Shown here: positions 36,519 to 44,161 of the stretch, one piece after another
Layout of the letters: every line of letters begins with the position of its first letter
Numbering within the stretch: position 1 is the first letter of the stretch
NCBI RefSeq assembly: GCF_022921115.1
Contig: NZ_CP095075.1
Span: 1-64,000, forward strand
Direction of reading: 5' to 3'
DNA: 64,000 nucleotides
From: Halobacillus amylolyticus
Lineage (GTDB): Bacteria > Bacillota > Bacilli > Bacillales > Halobacillaceae
Translations under genes and position numbers: made by a program
The notes under the pieces: generated by a model
Databases searched by the model: none
The model's input: the letters and a program-made list of their open reading frames with translations, nothing else
What the model was told of the DNA's origin: nothing

Positions 36519-37650
36519 ACTCTTCTTTAACTCTCCTTTCCTTAGCATTATAATAATGTATTTCAAGACACCCATATTTCTCTCTAATACTTACTTCGAC
36601 AAAAGAGAAGTCTTCACCTTCAGGAGTCTCATCAAAATCATTCTCATTGAATCTCCAATACATTGAAACTTCAGATACTTCCTCATACTCATGAATTAAA
36701 TCTTTTAGATTCCAATATAATTTCGTCTTATATATGGGGTCCTTATTAGAATTTCTAGTAGAAGATTTGGTGATTTGTCTATCAAAGAAGGTAAACCCAA
36801 ATATAAAACCTTCGTAAAACAAATGATCAGGTAAGTGCATTGCTCGATCCTGATAAAATGCTGCTGTTACCCTATCTACGTAATGTGAAGGGTTATGTAT
36901 TTCCAGATCATTTTCAAGAAACTCCATTATTTTTGTGTTTAGTTGAGTTTCTGTTAAACCTCCTAAGTTTGCCTTTATTACCTCTTCTGCATGTTGGGAC
37001 TCTTCACTGTAAAGTTGGTATAGTATGTCAGAATGTATAGTAGCTTCGTTGTATCTAGAGATACTTACATCTGCGTCCAAAGTGTTTAGGAAATGGCTAA
37101 GGTGAGTAAGGATTCCTTTTAAGTTAGTGTTAGCCCTACTTAGGTAATGTTTTCTAAGTTTAATTCTAACTGAATTTTTATCAAAGTCCAGAATTATAGG
37201 TGTATAAAAATTAGCCTTATCCTCAGTTTGACCCAGATAGACACTTTCATATTTATATAAAATTACTACACTGTTTCCATTTTGTCTAATAGATATCACT
37301 TTTTCATCACTAGCAATTGTCTGAGCTACTTTTCGGTTAAAGGCAGGCGAGTCTGAATAACGCTCCATTAATTCATCTTCATCGATGTCTGATTCTAAAT
37401 TTATTACGTAAGTATGATCTTGTTTATCAAATACTAATCTATTGAAAATAAACTCATCAAGATTAGAATCTTCATATCTTCCTTGTTCAATCTCTTGATT
37501 GACCAGATTCTGCATCTTTTGCCATCCATTATCCCCGGTGATTTCTTCATATTTTCTATTAAAGTCATGCATATCCACTCTTAAAAATGGTTTTAAATCA
37601 TGAGTGATCTCTAAGTTCCTTAGTAAAGTTGCAGTATAAGATTGTGGCAT
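36487..37650 (-). CDS. Large soluble protein of unknown function, operon gene 1
   Basis: 387 residues, not recognised and without a motif I can name. No signal peptide or TM helix. Mixed alpha/beta composition; acidic; aromatic-rich middle (HLPDHLFYEGFIFGFTFFDR at about 278-297). Start ATG 37650 is preceded by GGGAGGGCAATT, a strong SD; the upstream in-frame ATG at 37689 has none. First gene of a three-gene operon. Low GC and AT-rich codon use relative to the core genome fit horizontal acquisition. A sensor role is a guess from the operon layout (soluble protein plus zinc protein plus membrane protein). Confidence 0.72.
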   Translation of the reverse strand: MPQSYTATLLRNLEITHDLKPFLRVDMHDFNRKYEEITGDNGWQKMQNLVNQEIEQGRYEDSNLDEFIFNRLVFDKQDHTYVINLESDIDEDELMERYSDSPAFNRKVAQTIASDEKVISIRQNGNSVVILYKYESVYLGQTEDKANFYTPIILDFDKNSVRIKLRKHYLSRANTNLKGILTHLSHFLNTLDADVSISRYNEATIHSDILYQLYSEESQHAEEVIKANLGGLTETQLNTKIMEFLENDLEIHNPSHYVDRVTAAFYQDRAMHLPDHLFYEGFIFGFTFFDRQITKSSTRNSNKDPIYKTKLYWNLKDLIHEYEEVSEVSMYWRFNENDFDETPEGEDFSFVEVSIREKYGCLEIHYYNAKERRVKEEYVLHRIKEYI

Positions 37651-37689
37651 AATTGCCCTCCCGTATTTTTTAATCGTTCTAATTTTCAT

Positions 37690-38322
37690 TTATTATTTAA
37701 AAGTGGGGAACGGTACGACTACTATGTGTAGGAAAGGTAATATACTTTAAACAACCCTTCCCTCTTTCAATTTTATAATAATTCATACAAAAATCCTACA
37801 CATTCGACAAATTAAGACAAAACACATTCATAAGATTAGCTATAGTAATTAGGACTAAATATTTGGTGACAGGGGTTTAGTTGTAACCATCTGATAACTC
37901 TTAACACTTTTTGTTAAATTGAAATGAACACTTTACTGGAAATTAGAACGTGCACAATATCACTTTATATGGAGCCTCTGCGGGCAAGGTCATGAGCCGT
38001 GCAGCCAAATGCTTCAAGGGATTTGGCTAAGTCGATGCAGGCTATCATATTCAGCACTTTCGGATAAGAAAGTGTTTATTTACACTTGGCGGTCAAATTA
38101 GTCTAAGGGAGAATCATTATAAGGTAAGGGATCAAATGCTATTTCCCGATCTATATCGGGTACCCAGTGGATACTAAACGCATCTAAAATTCTTAGGAGA
38201 TGATTTAATGGGACTTATATGAGTAGCTTAGCCGTTGACTGTTACCAAAGGATTCTAACACCAAATGAAATGGGCGGACATCAAACCACAACAAGTCCAA
38301 GGAAACATGGCTAACCTTCGGG
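37690..38322. other. Gene-free region upstream of the operon
   Basis: About 630 bases with no supported gene. The part nearest the operon is very AT-rich and must hold its minus-strand promoter; I could not choose one. An inverted repeat TGTAGGA / TCCTACA lies at about 37727 and 37793. The part from 38003 to 38160 holds three perfect hairpins (separate entry). Confidence 0.5.
38003..38160. repeat. Cluster of three perfect hairpins
   Basis: AGCCAAAT / ATTTGGCT at 38003-38028; CACTTTC / GAAAGTG at 38055-38074, followed by TTTATTT; CCCGAT-CTAT-ATCGGG at 38145-38160. Three perfect stems of 6-8 bp within 160 gene-free bases suggest a structured RNA, a replication or nick site, or a remnant; which one cannot be decided by eye. 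Confidence 0.5.
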
Positions 38323-38826
38323 CTATCTTTGTTTATTTAACCTATATTGGGTTTCTCTTTCTTTAATTTGCTGAAGTCGTTTCCTGCATAACTCGGTTGT
38401 TACTCTAAAATCTTTTGCCCACTGATTTACTAGGTGCGGGTTGTTAATGTCGTATTGTGAAATCATATGGTAGGGAAGGGCTGCATAAAAAGTAAAATGT
38501 CTGGCATCTCGTTCTTGGAGTTTACGAAATGCATCAGTCATCATAGTTTGTTTGCCTACATGTCTAAGAACATGGCAGAACTCATGATAAAATTGCTCAC
38601 GTTGAACTTCTTTAGTACGTCTTGAATCAACTGTAATGGCACGGAACCTTCCAAACACTTCATAGTGTGGGGAAACAGGCTTACGGTGTAAAAAAGTTTC
38701 GTACTTCCGAGCGATGGTATAAGCCATGAGTTGTGAGGGTGTAGTTATATGTAACTTTAGATACCAATCTGAGACCCAATCCTCTAAATGGGTTGTTGTA
38801 TAAGTTGGAAAATACAAGATAAGCAC
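38323..38826 (-). CDS. ImmA/IrrE-family metallopeptidase
   Basis: 167 residues. Zinc protease signature QFYHEFCHVLRHVG (HExxH) at about 87-100. In ICEBs1 and related elements ImmA cleaves the neighbouring repressor ImmR after an SOS or cell-cell signal and so releases the element. It lies downstream of an ImmR-like XRE gene on the same strand, although 254 bases separate them. Start is uncertain: GTG 38826 is close behind AAGGA. Its C-terminal region is duplicated as a decayed fragment beside gerE. Confidence 0.83.
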   Translation of the reverse strand: MLILYFPTYTTTHLEDWVSDWYLKLHITTPSQLMAYTIARKYETFLHRKPVSPHYEVFGRFRAITVDSRRTKEVQREQFYHEFCHVLRHVGKQTMMTDAFRKLQERDARHFTFYAALPYHMISQYDINNPHLVNQWAKDFRVTTELCRKRLQQIKERETQYRLNKQR

Positions 38827-39080
38827 CGTCCTTGCTAATTATTATAAGAACAAATGTTCGATTTATCAATAAAAAAATAAAGCATATTTAATGCCTTATT
38901 AAGGTAACCCTATTGTATTTTCTATATGAGTATATTTATAATCTACTGTTAATAAACCTTTTTCCTAGAGTGCCTGCATTGATAAAGATCCTAGCCTTCA
39001 CAGATATACAAATAAGTGTTTACTTTACTGCTAGTGGGTAATTATTAGTTGCCGAGGCAGACGTTATTATTTTCTTCAGT

Positions 39081-39503
39081 TTAAATATCATCAACCTCTT
39101 TATGATCTTTACTCTTAAGATTTTTATCCCTACTCTTATTATATAAATAATCAAAATAATCCTCTAAACTACGAATATCTTCAGGAGACATCTCTTTCCA
39201 TTTTTCAATATCCCAAAAACCAGCATCCTCAACTCCGTATTTTATAAAGAGGTTATTCGTTTCCCTAATAGGATCAAAGTTACTGTGAGTATCGTTATAT
39301 TGATATTGCTCTTTTCCTAATAAATAATCAATTGAGCAGTTAAAGAAGTCAGAAATTTCCCTCAGTGTATTATAGTCAGGTTGACGATTGCCAGATTCAT
39401 ATTTTGAAATTGCTGAGTAAGATAATTCAAGTTTCTTTGCAAGGTCTTCTCTAGATAATTTCTTTTTCTTCCTCAAAAGCGTTAACCTTTTATGAAAATC
39501 CAT
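39081..39503 (-). CDS. ImmR-like XRE repressor
   Basis: 140 residues. N-terminal XRE helix-turn-helix (about 2-60, FHKRLTLLRKKKKLSREDLA then LSYSAISKYESGNRQPD), C-terminal region of unknown fold rich in acidic and aromatic residues. Start ATG 39503 behind GGAGGGTTGCCG; the TTG at 39509 is too close. Divergent from the small XRE gene at 39668, with GGAC/GTCC palindromes between them. Probable master repressor of the integrative element, with the ImmA-like protease as antirepressor. Confidence 0.85.
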   Translation of the reverse strand: MDFHKRLTLLRKKKKLSREDLAKKLELSYSAISKYESGNRQPDYNTLREISDFFNCSIDYLLGKEQYQYNDTHSNFDPIRETNNLFIKYGVEDAGFWDIEKWKEMSPEDIRSLEDYFDYLYNKSRDKNLKSKDHKEVDDI

Positions 39504-39550
39504 CGGCAACCCTCCGTTTTAGACATTATAATATAATTTAATTTTACCCT

Positions 39551-39650
39551 ATTTGTCCAATTTGATAAATAATATTGGACAAATTGGGGATTTTTTATTG
39601 ACAATGGACGTTATGTCCATTAAGATTTTCTTTAACAGGACGAATTGTCC
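39551..39650. promoter_or_regulatory. Operator cluster in the divergent regulatory region
   Basis: Three palindromes built from the half-site TTGGAC/GTCCAA: ATTTGTCCAA and TTGGACAAAT (39551-39560, 39575-39584, 14-base spacer, outward half-sites); AATGGAC-GTTAT-GTCCATT (39603-39621); GGAC-GAATT-GTCC (39638-39650). The last ends 18 bases before the TTG start at 39668. Likely binding sites for one or both flanking XRE proteins. Confidence 0.75.
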
Positions 39651-39667
39651 AATGAAGGAGGGATAAT

Positions 39668-39892
39668 TTGAGAATTAAACTTAAGTCTGTTCGCTTGGAA
39701 AAAGGCTTGAAGGATGTAGATTCATTAGCAGGAAAGATTGGTATTTCGGCATCGTATTATTACAAAATTGAAAAGGGATCTCGAAATCCTGGTATTGATT
39801 TAGCGAAAAAAATTGCAGATGAATTAGATCACACTGTTGATGATCTTTTTTTAAATCCGGATTTGGACACTTCGTCCAATGATGTTGTTTAG
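39668..39892 (+). CDS. Small XRE-family regulator
   Basis: 74 residues, almost entirely a helix-turn-helix domain (IKLKSVRLEKGLKDVDSLAG then ISASYYYKIEKGSRNPGIDL). TTG start behind AAGGAGGGATAAT. It is the Cro- or Xis-like divergent partner of the ImmR-like repressor. A further perfect TTGGAC-N5-GTCCAA palindrome lies inside its own 3' end (39863-39879). Confidence 0.83.
   Translation: MRIKLKSVRLEKGLKDVDSLAGKIGISASYYYKIEKGSRNPGIDLAKKIADELDHTVDDLFLNPDLDTSSNDVV
39863..39879. promoter_or_regulatory. Intragenic operator
   Basis: TTGGAC-ACTTC-GTCCAA, a perfect 6-base-arm palindrome with the same half-site and 5-base spacer as the intergenic sites. It lies within the last codons of the small XRE gene, upstream of the next genes. 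Confidence 0.65.
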
Positions 39893-39961
39893 CTAGTTAT
39901 CTAAAGATTGATAGGGCTGTCCTTATTGATCCGTAGCATACACATAAAACGAGGTGATGAT

Positions 39962-40102
39962 ATGGCTAAACAAAAACAAAAGCAGTCGCCACTTAAGCTT
40001 GTGAAAGAAACGTTTGGTGATGTCCCAGCCAAGAAAGCTTTTCAACATGCTTTAGCCCCTTATTTCGATAAGAAGGAAGAGTATCAGACTAGCACTAAAT
40101 AG
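39962..40102 (+). CDS. 46-residue basic protein of unknown function
   Basis: Start ATG 39962 behind CGAGGTGATGAT. Lys-rich N-terminus (MAKQKQKQSPLKLVKETFGD), no recognised family. Small genes of this kind commonly follow the regulator in phage and ICE early regions. The frame opens at 39908 but without an SD there. Confidence 0.55.
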   Translation: MAKQKQKQSPLKLVKETFGDVPAKKAFQHALAPYFDKKEEYQTSTK

Positions 40103-40175
40103 TCATCCTGTAAAAATTTTATATTGGCCCACTGTATTTTAGAACAGGTCCCAAAATACAAAAAAGGAGGGGGCC

Positions 40176-40697
40176 ATGAACTTTGGACAAGCTTTAAAAC
40201 AACTAAGAGCAAGGCAAGGACTCACACAGGAACAAGTTGCGCATGACTTAAACATCAGTAAGCAGTTAGTATCACATGTAGAAACAGGAAGACGAATGCT
40301 ACATGAAGAAATAGCAAGAAAATCACTAAGTTGCTATGACGATCCCATATACGCTATGAACGTTATGTATGAATTCTCAAATGGTTTTACAGCACCTCAA
40401 CTTACTGGGACAAGCATTGAATGGCATCGGTTATGTATTAAGGAAATTGCTGTTAGAGAAATGGAAAAGGCTTTGGGTATTCTAAATGAAATCAACCTAT
40501 GTAAACCACCGAAGGAAACAGACCAGGAAGAGAGAAAGAGGATCGCTAGCGCGGTTGATGAGCTCCTAGACACTGAAATCGCTATAAGTAATATGAAAGT
40601 AATTTTAGCCTCTGAGTATTCGATTTCATTAAGAAAACATATGAGTAGAAAAATTCCAGATTGGAAAAAGAAGGGCTGGATTAGGGGACAGATTTAA
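40176..40697 (+). CDS. XRE-family transcriptional regulator with helical tail
   Basis: 173 residues. N-terminal helix-turn-helix (about 3-55, GQALKQLRARQGLTQEQVAH then ISKQLVSHVETGRRML), then a long alpha-helical region with a Glu/Arg-rich stretch; of the kind found in phage and plasmid early regions. Strong SD AAAGGAGGGGGCC before ATG 40176. Target unknown. Confidence 0.75.
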   Translation: MNFGQALKQLRARQGLTQEQVAHDLNISKQLVSHVETGRRMLHEEIARKSLSCYDDPIYAMNVMYEFSNGFTAPQLTGTSIEWHRLCIKEIAVREMEKALGILNEINLCKPPKETDQEERKRIASAVDELLDTEIAISNMKVILASEYSISLRKHMSRKIPDWKKKGWIRGQI

Positions 40698-40847
40698 AAG
40701 CTATGAAGGAGCAAGAGACTTAACGATCATCATCCTTTACTAGCCGCATTAGCCATGCTGTATCGAAAAAAAGTTTTTAGAGGAAGTAAAGTTAACTGCC
40801 AGAAATCTTATTAAGTTCACTTGAAGAAATTGAAAGGGAGGAATTAT

Positions 40848-41114
40848 ATGACAGAAAGGGAAGTTCTCAATCCTATAAATATCATTGCACATCAGTATGA
40901 CGAGATCTTAACTGAGAGAGAATTGCATGTATTTGAAAAGGTGCGTGATCAACTTTTTATAGGTATGGTGAATGTCGCAACGGAAAGAGGGCTGAAGGTA
41001 GGAGCTTCAATATCACCGGAAAATTTACAGTATTTTATGGAAAGAGCAGTTGACGGAGCATTGGTCATAAATAATCTCAAACATAAAAAAACCGTTCAGG
41101 GCTGCAACCCATAA
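40848..41114 (+). CDS. 88-residue hypothetical protein
   Basis: ATG 40848 behind GAAAGGGAGGAATTAT; the frame also opens at 40821. MTEREVLNPINIIAHQYDEI then LTERELHVFEKVRDQLFIGM. Helical, no recognised domain. It sits in the early region between the regulators and the replication gene. The 254 bases after it (41115-41368) hold no gene I can support. Confidence 0.55.
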   Translation: MTEREVLNPINIIAHQYDEILTERELHVFEKVRDQLFIGMVNVATERGLKVGASISPENLQYFMERAVDGALVINNLKHKKTVQGCNP

Positions 41115-41368
41115 ACGGCACGTCAGTATTTAAAATATATCATGCATGGTTTGTCATCACAAGTTGTTGGGAGATGATGAAGCGAAGTAGTGAAGCACAT
41201 TTCATTCCACTTATAGGGTGTATTAATTAGCTGGAAAATGAACCTTTATCAGGTATTTTATCACATTAATAATGGATACATTTTCCGGGGTACGTATAGA
41301 GACAGCTTATTATTAAAAGTATTATTTCACTCTGCTAAAGAGGATAATGCTCAGAAGGAGGGGTATCA

Positions 41369-42394
41369 TTGCAAGGCTGGGTAAAATTACATCGAAAGAT
41401 CCTTCATAGTGAAATATTTGAGAATGAAAAGATGTTGAAGGTTTTTATATACTGTTTAACAAAATCAAGTCATAAGGAAGCAGAAATAAGGGTAGGAAGA
41501 CAGAAGGTTCAACTGGAGCCTGGTCAATTTATCTTTGGCAGAAAAAAAGCTTCTGCCGAATTAAATATGAATGAATCAACAGTTCGAGATTATCTGAAAA
41601 TCTTACAGGAGGACGGTGTAATAACCATCCATTCCACCAACAAATATAGTGTTATAACCGTTGACAATTGGGCAATCTATCAATCTAACGAAGAAGATGA
41701 CGACAACAAAACAACACCAGAAAACCAGCAAAAAGACAGCACCCTACCATCAAAAGGACAGCAAAAAGACACATTCAAGAATGAACAAGAACTTAAAGAA
41801 GTTAAGAATGTAAAAGAATTTATACCTACTTCTACAACTGGGCACGCACAGGGGGATGCGATTCAATTTTATCAAACTAACTTTGGCATGATTCGTCCTC
41901 AAATCTCTGAGGAGCTCTTAACTTGGACTGAGGATCTTGGAGAGCAAATGGTTATTGAAGCCATGAAACGTTCTTTGGACCGCAATAAACCAAGCTGGGG
42001 CTATGTCAAAAGTATTCTCCACTCTTGGGTGAACAAAGGTGTGGAAAGTCTCGATCAGGCTCAGGGTGAAGAGGTTGAGTATAAAAATCAGCAAAATAGC
42101 CGGGCTTCGTTCTCCAAACGAACATATAACCAAGAAGTCTTGCCAGAGTGGTTTAAACCACGTGACCAAAAACAAACAGACGAAAAACCGAAGGAACAAC
42201 CAAGTCTTGAGAGTACGGCCCGAACCATTGAACTTGGAATAAAGTTAAAACGATCTCTAGGGGATATTCTTGAAGCAATTGATTACAGGTACGACCTATC
42301 AAAAGGGGATATTATTGCTATTGGTGAAGGGAGAAGATCAGCAATAGAAATCTTACAATTCAAATCAAATCTAAGGATTGTAGGGGATCCCTGA
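41369..42394 (+). CDS. DnaD-domain replication initiation protein
   Basis: 341 residues, TTG start behind AAGGAGGGGTATCA. N-terminal winged-helix initiator domain (about 1-110, WVKLHRKILHSEIFENEKML and NMNESTVRDYLKILQEDGVI), polar linker (about 115-155), DnaD C-terminal domain (about 165-235, DAIQFYQTNFGMIRPQISEE and WGYVKSILHSWVNKGVESLD). Similar proteins start replication in Gram-positive phages and plasmids. Its presence suggests the element replicates autonomously at some stage. No DnaC-like partner is next to it. Confidence 0.8.
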   Translation: MQGWVKLHRKILHSEIFENEKMLKVFIYCLTKSSHKEAEIRVGRQKVQLEPGQFIFGRKKASAELNMNESTVRDYLKILQEDGVITIHSTNKYSVITVDNWAIYQSNEEDDDNKTTPENQQKDSTLPSKGQQKDTFKNEQELKEVKNVKEFIPTSTTGHAQGDAIQFYQTNFGMIRPQISEELLTWTEDLGEQMVIEAMKRSLDRNKPSWGYVKSILHSWVNKGVESLDQAQGEEVEYKNQQNSRASFSKRTYNQEVLPEWFKPRDQKQTDEKPKEQPSLESTARTIELGIKLKRSLGDILEAIDYRYDLSKGDIIAIGEGRRSAIEILQFKSNLRIVGDP

Positions 42395-42439
42395 AACTTA
42401 ATTCAGTATTTTCTAAAGGAATATGAGGAGGGGAATTAT

Positions 42440-42673
42440 ATGGGAAAGTGGAAGAAACACTTCGCTTTTTATGACATTTCATCTCAAGCCGATAACATCA
42501 AAACCTTTGAAGGAAAACGTTATGATGTACATGGTCTTTGGGCCATTGATAAAGATGGTCATTATGAGAAATTGGCGAGTATTTATTATCGTATTCGAAC
42601 GGTAAAGGATAAAAAGTTTAGGACGATTGCCAAACGTCGAAATCCTAAAAGTGAGTTACAACAAGTCATATAA
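42440..42673 (+). CDS. 77-residue hypothetical protein
   Basis: ATG 42440 behind TGAGGAGGGGAATTAT. MGKWKKHFAFYDISSQADNI..., basic C-terminus (RTIAKRRNPKSELQQ). No recognised family. A second frame (42423-42605) overlaps it but lacks the SD. Confidence 0.6.
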   Translation: MGKWKKHFAFYDISSQADNIKTFEGKRYDVHGLWAIDKDGHYEKLASIYYRIRTVKDKKFRTIAKRRNPKSELQQVI

Positions 42674-42699
42674 TATATAACGATTCTAATACGTGCTTA

Positions 42700-43113
42700 A
42701 ACTAGCACCCTTTGATCTTTGAAAAATACATATCTATGCTAGGGACGGAACGGTCACAGGACATTCCTAGCAGTCGATAAGCGTTCGATGCGTGGTACGT
42801 GAAATGCATCTAGTGACCGGTATGCGTTGTATTGATGATGGTGGCCTTTGCGAAGATGAGGTGAGATTCCGACGAAATCTTCTAAAGAGCAACCTAGATA
42901 CATAAAGTTCTTCGTATAAGCTAGAAACGTTGTACATTGCAGAGCTTCATGAAATTCATGATGCAATCTGCATAGGGTTGATTGTATCCAGCCATAAACA
43001 ATCACTTATTTAAAGAAAACAGAGTGACAATTTGCTGTTAAAACATCTAACAGTCAGTTTGAGCATTTCTGCTTTAAGATGGTCCTACGTTTCTTTCCAA
43101 AACGTGGATTTTT
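42700..43113. other. Gene-free, hairpin-rich region (candidate ncRNA or origin)
   Basis: About 400 bases without a supported gene. Paired segments: GGTCAC near 42752 with GTGACC near 42813; GAAGAT near 42853 with ATCTTC near 42879, enclosing AGATT-CCGACG-AAATCT; GCAGA near 42940 with TCTGC near 42967, enclosing TTCATGA/TCATGA. It ends in a terminator-like hairpin at 43084. The pattern suits a structured non-coding RNA or a replication/transfer origin. I could not match it to a known RNA family. Confidence 0.5.
43084..43113 (+). terminator. Terminator-like hairpin ending the structured region
   Basis: CCTACGTTT / AAACGTGG with one bulge and a 7-base loop, followed by ATTTTTG. It would end a plus-strand transcript from the region upstream. 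Confidence 0.6.
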
Positions 43114-43114
43114 G

Positions 43115-43142
43115 TTTGAGTAGGTGTTAGAATCGTTATACA
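43115..43142 (+). promoter_or_regulatory. Possible promoter of the transfer operon
   Basis: TTTGAG at 43115-43120, 16-base spacer, TATACA at 43137-43142, 24 bases before the lipoprotein start. It is the only plausible promoter seen ahead of the transfer genes. Confidence 0.45.
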
Positions 43143-43166
43143 ACCACTCAAGAAGGGATTGATCCG

Positions 43167-43595
43167 ATGAAGAGACGATGGATCGGTGGTTTGGCTGGAT
43201 TACTGTTGGCCTTTATCCTCGGAGGTTGTGGAGCCACAGGTCAAGTCGAGTCTTTATCACCAGAAGAAATGGAAAGTTACATTAAAGATAAAGAAAAAGC
43301 TTATATATTGCTTAATAATACTGAAGATAAAGAAGAGCGTAAGGCAAATATTGAGCTTGTAGAAAAAACCATTGAATCTATTAATGTGATGGAAATAAAC
43401 GCTAAGTCAGAAGATATGCTTGATAATGGTTTAAAACCTAAAGATTTAGGCCTAAAGGATATTCAATTTGGTACTTTAGGTATTTATAAGGACGGAACTT
43501 TAGAGGAATATGTATCTTTAAGAAATGCCGATCATCCTACCGAAGATGAAAAAGAGAAGGCACTTCAACAATTTATTGACAATATAAACTCTTAA
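43167..43595 (+). CDS. Small lipoprotein at the head of the transfer region
   Basis: 142 residues. Signal peptide MKRRWIGGLAGLLLAFILGG with a lipobox LGGC (Cys near 21), then an acidic helical domain (about 30-142). Probably membrane-anchored outside the cell. Start ATG 43167 behind AAGAAGGGATTGATCCG. No recognised family; a role in entry exclusion or mating-pair contact is possible by position only. A terminator-like hairpin follows. Confidence 0.65.
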   Translation: MKRRWIGGLAGLLLAFILGGCGATGQVESLSPEEMESYIKDKEKAYILLNNTEDKEERKANIELVEKTIESINVMEINAKSEDMLDNGLKPKDLGLKDIQFGTLGIYKDGTLEEYVSLRNADHPTEDEKEKALQQFIDNINS

Positions 43596-43597
43596 CG

Positions 43598-43632
43598 CGA
43601 AGGGATCTTTTTAAGGTCGCTTCTTTTTTTAT
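43598..43632 (+). terminator. Terminator-like hairpin after the lipoprotein
   Basis: GAAGGGATC / GGTCGCTTC with one mismatch and a TTTTTAA loop, followed by TTTTTTT. It may attenuate transcription into the transfer genes. Confidence 0.65.
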
Positions 43633-43662
43633 GTCTAAATTCCTTGAAGGAGGTGATAAACA

Positions 43663-43854
43663 ATGGGAGCAACGAACCGCGAAGTCAAACAATCGAAAGA
43701 CCTTGTCCAAACACTTTTAACAGTTCAGGACTTTTCTTACAACGATTGGCTGCATGAGAAGCATCAGGAGTACATTCGAGAGAATCAAGATGTTGTGATG
43801 GAATCCCTGATACGGTACAAGGAATTGAAAGAAGAGAAAGACCACAAATACTAA
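43663..43854 (+). CDS. 63-residue protein, first of the transfer gene run
   Basis: ATG 43663 behind AAGGAGGTGATAAACA, a near-perfect SD. Soluble, charged, helical (MGATNREVKQSKDLVQTLLT...). Not recognised. It lies 29 bases before the VirB2-like gene. Confidence 0.6.
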   Translation: MGATNREVKQSKDLVQTLLTVQDFSYNDWLHEKHQEYIRENQDVVMESLIRYKELKEEKDHKY

Positions 43855-43883
43855 TATTAAAAATCAAAAGGGGAGAATCCAAG

Positions 43884-44147
43884 ATGAATGTGTTTATGAA
43901 TTACATTGCGTTATCTGCGATTAGTAACTTACAGGCCACCGGCGCTTCCATTCTGACGGCGATGCAGCTACTTGGAATTATTTCTGCGGCCATTGCCTTT
44001 GGAATTGGGGCTTATCACTTAATATGGGGAGGTGTTCGAGGACGCCAAAGTTCTCTTGTATGGTTTATTGGCGGTTCGGTTGGTTTAGTGGTCTTGATGG
44101 GGGCCACGGCAATCGCCGAATACATTGATAGTCAGGTCGTCTTTTAA
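43884..44147 (+). CDS. VirB2/TrbC-like small membrane protein
   Basis: 87 residues with two hydrophobic segments (about 20-45, 58-78) around a short GVRGRQS turn, the layout of conjugative pilin or TrbC/VirB2-like proteins in Gram-positive type IV systems. ATG 43884 behind AGGGGAGAATCCAAG. Family assignment rests on size, topology and position directly upstream of other transfer genes. Confidence 0.6.
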   Translation: MNVFMNYIALSAISNLQATGASILTAMQLLGIISAAIAFGIGAYHLIWGGVRGRQSSLVWFIGGSVGLVVLMGATAIAEYIDSQVVF

Positions 44148-44161
44148 AGGAGGAAATACGA

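Noticed and set aside
37980-38060. Group II intron or attachment site in the hairpin cluster
   Set aside because: No domain V-like sequence, no reverse transcriptase and no repeat of the gerE junction were found.
42754-43005. Minus-strand 83-residue open frame in the structured region
   Set aside because: No SD, odd composition rich in His and Cys, and it lies across the inverted repeats of a probable RNA or origin.
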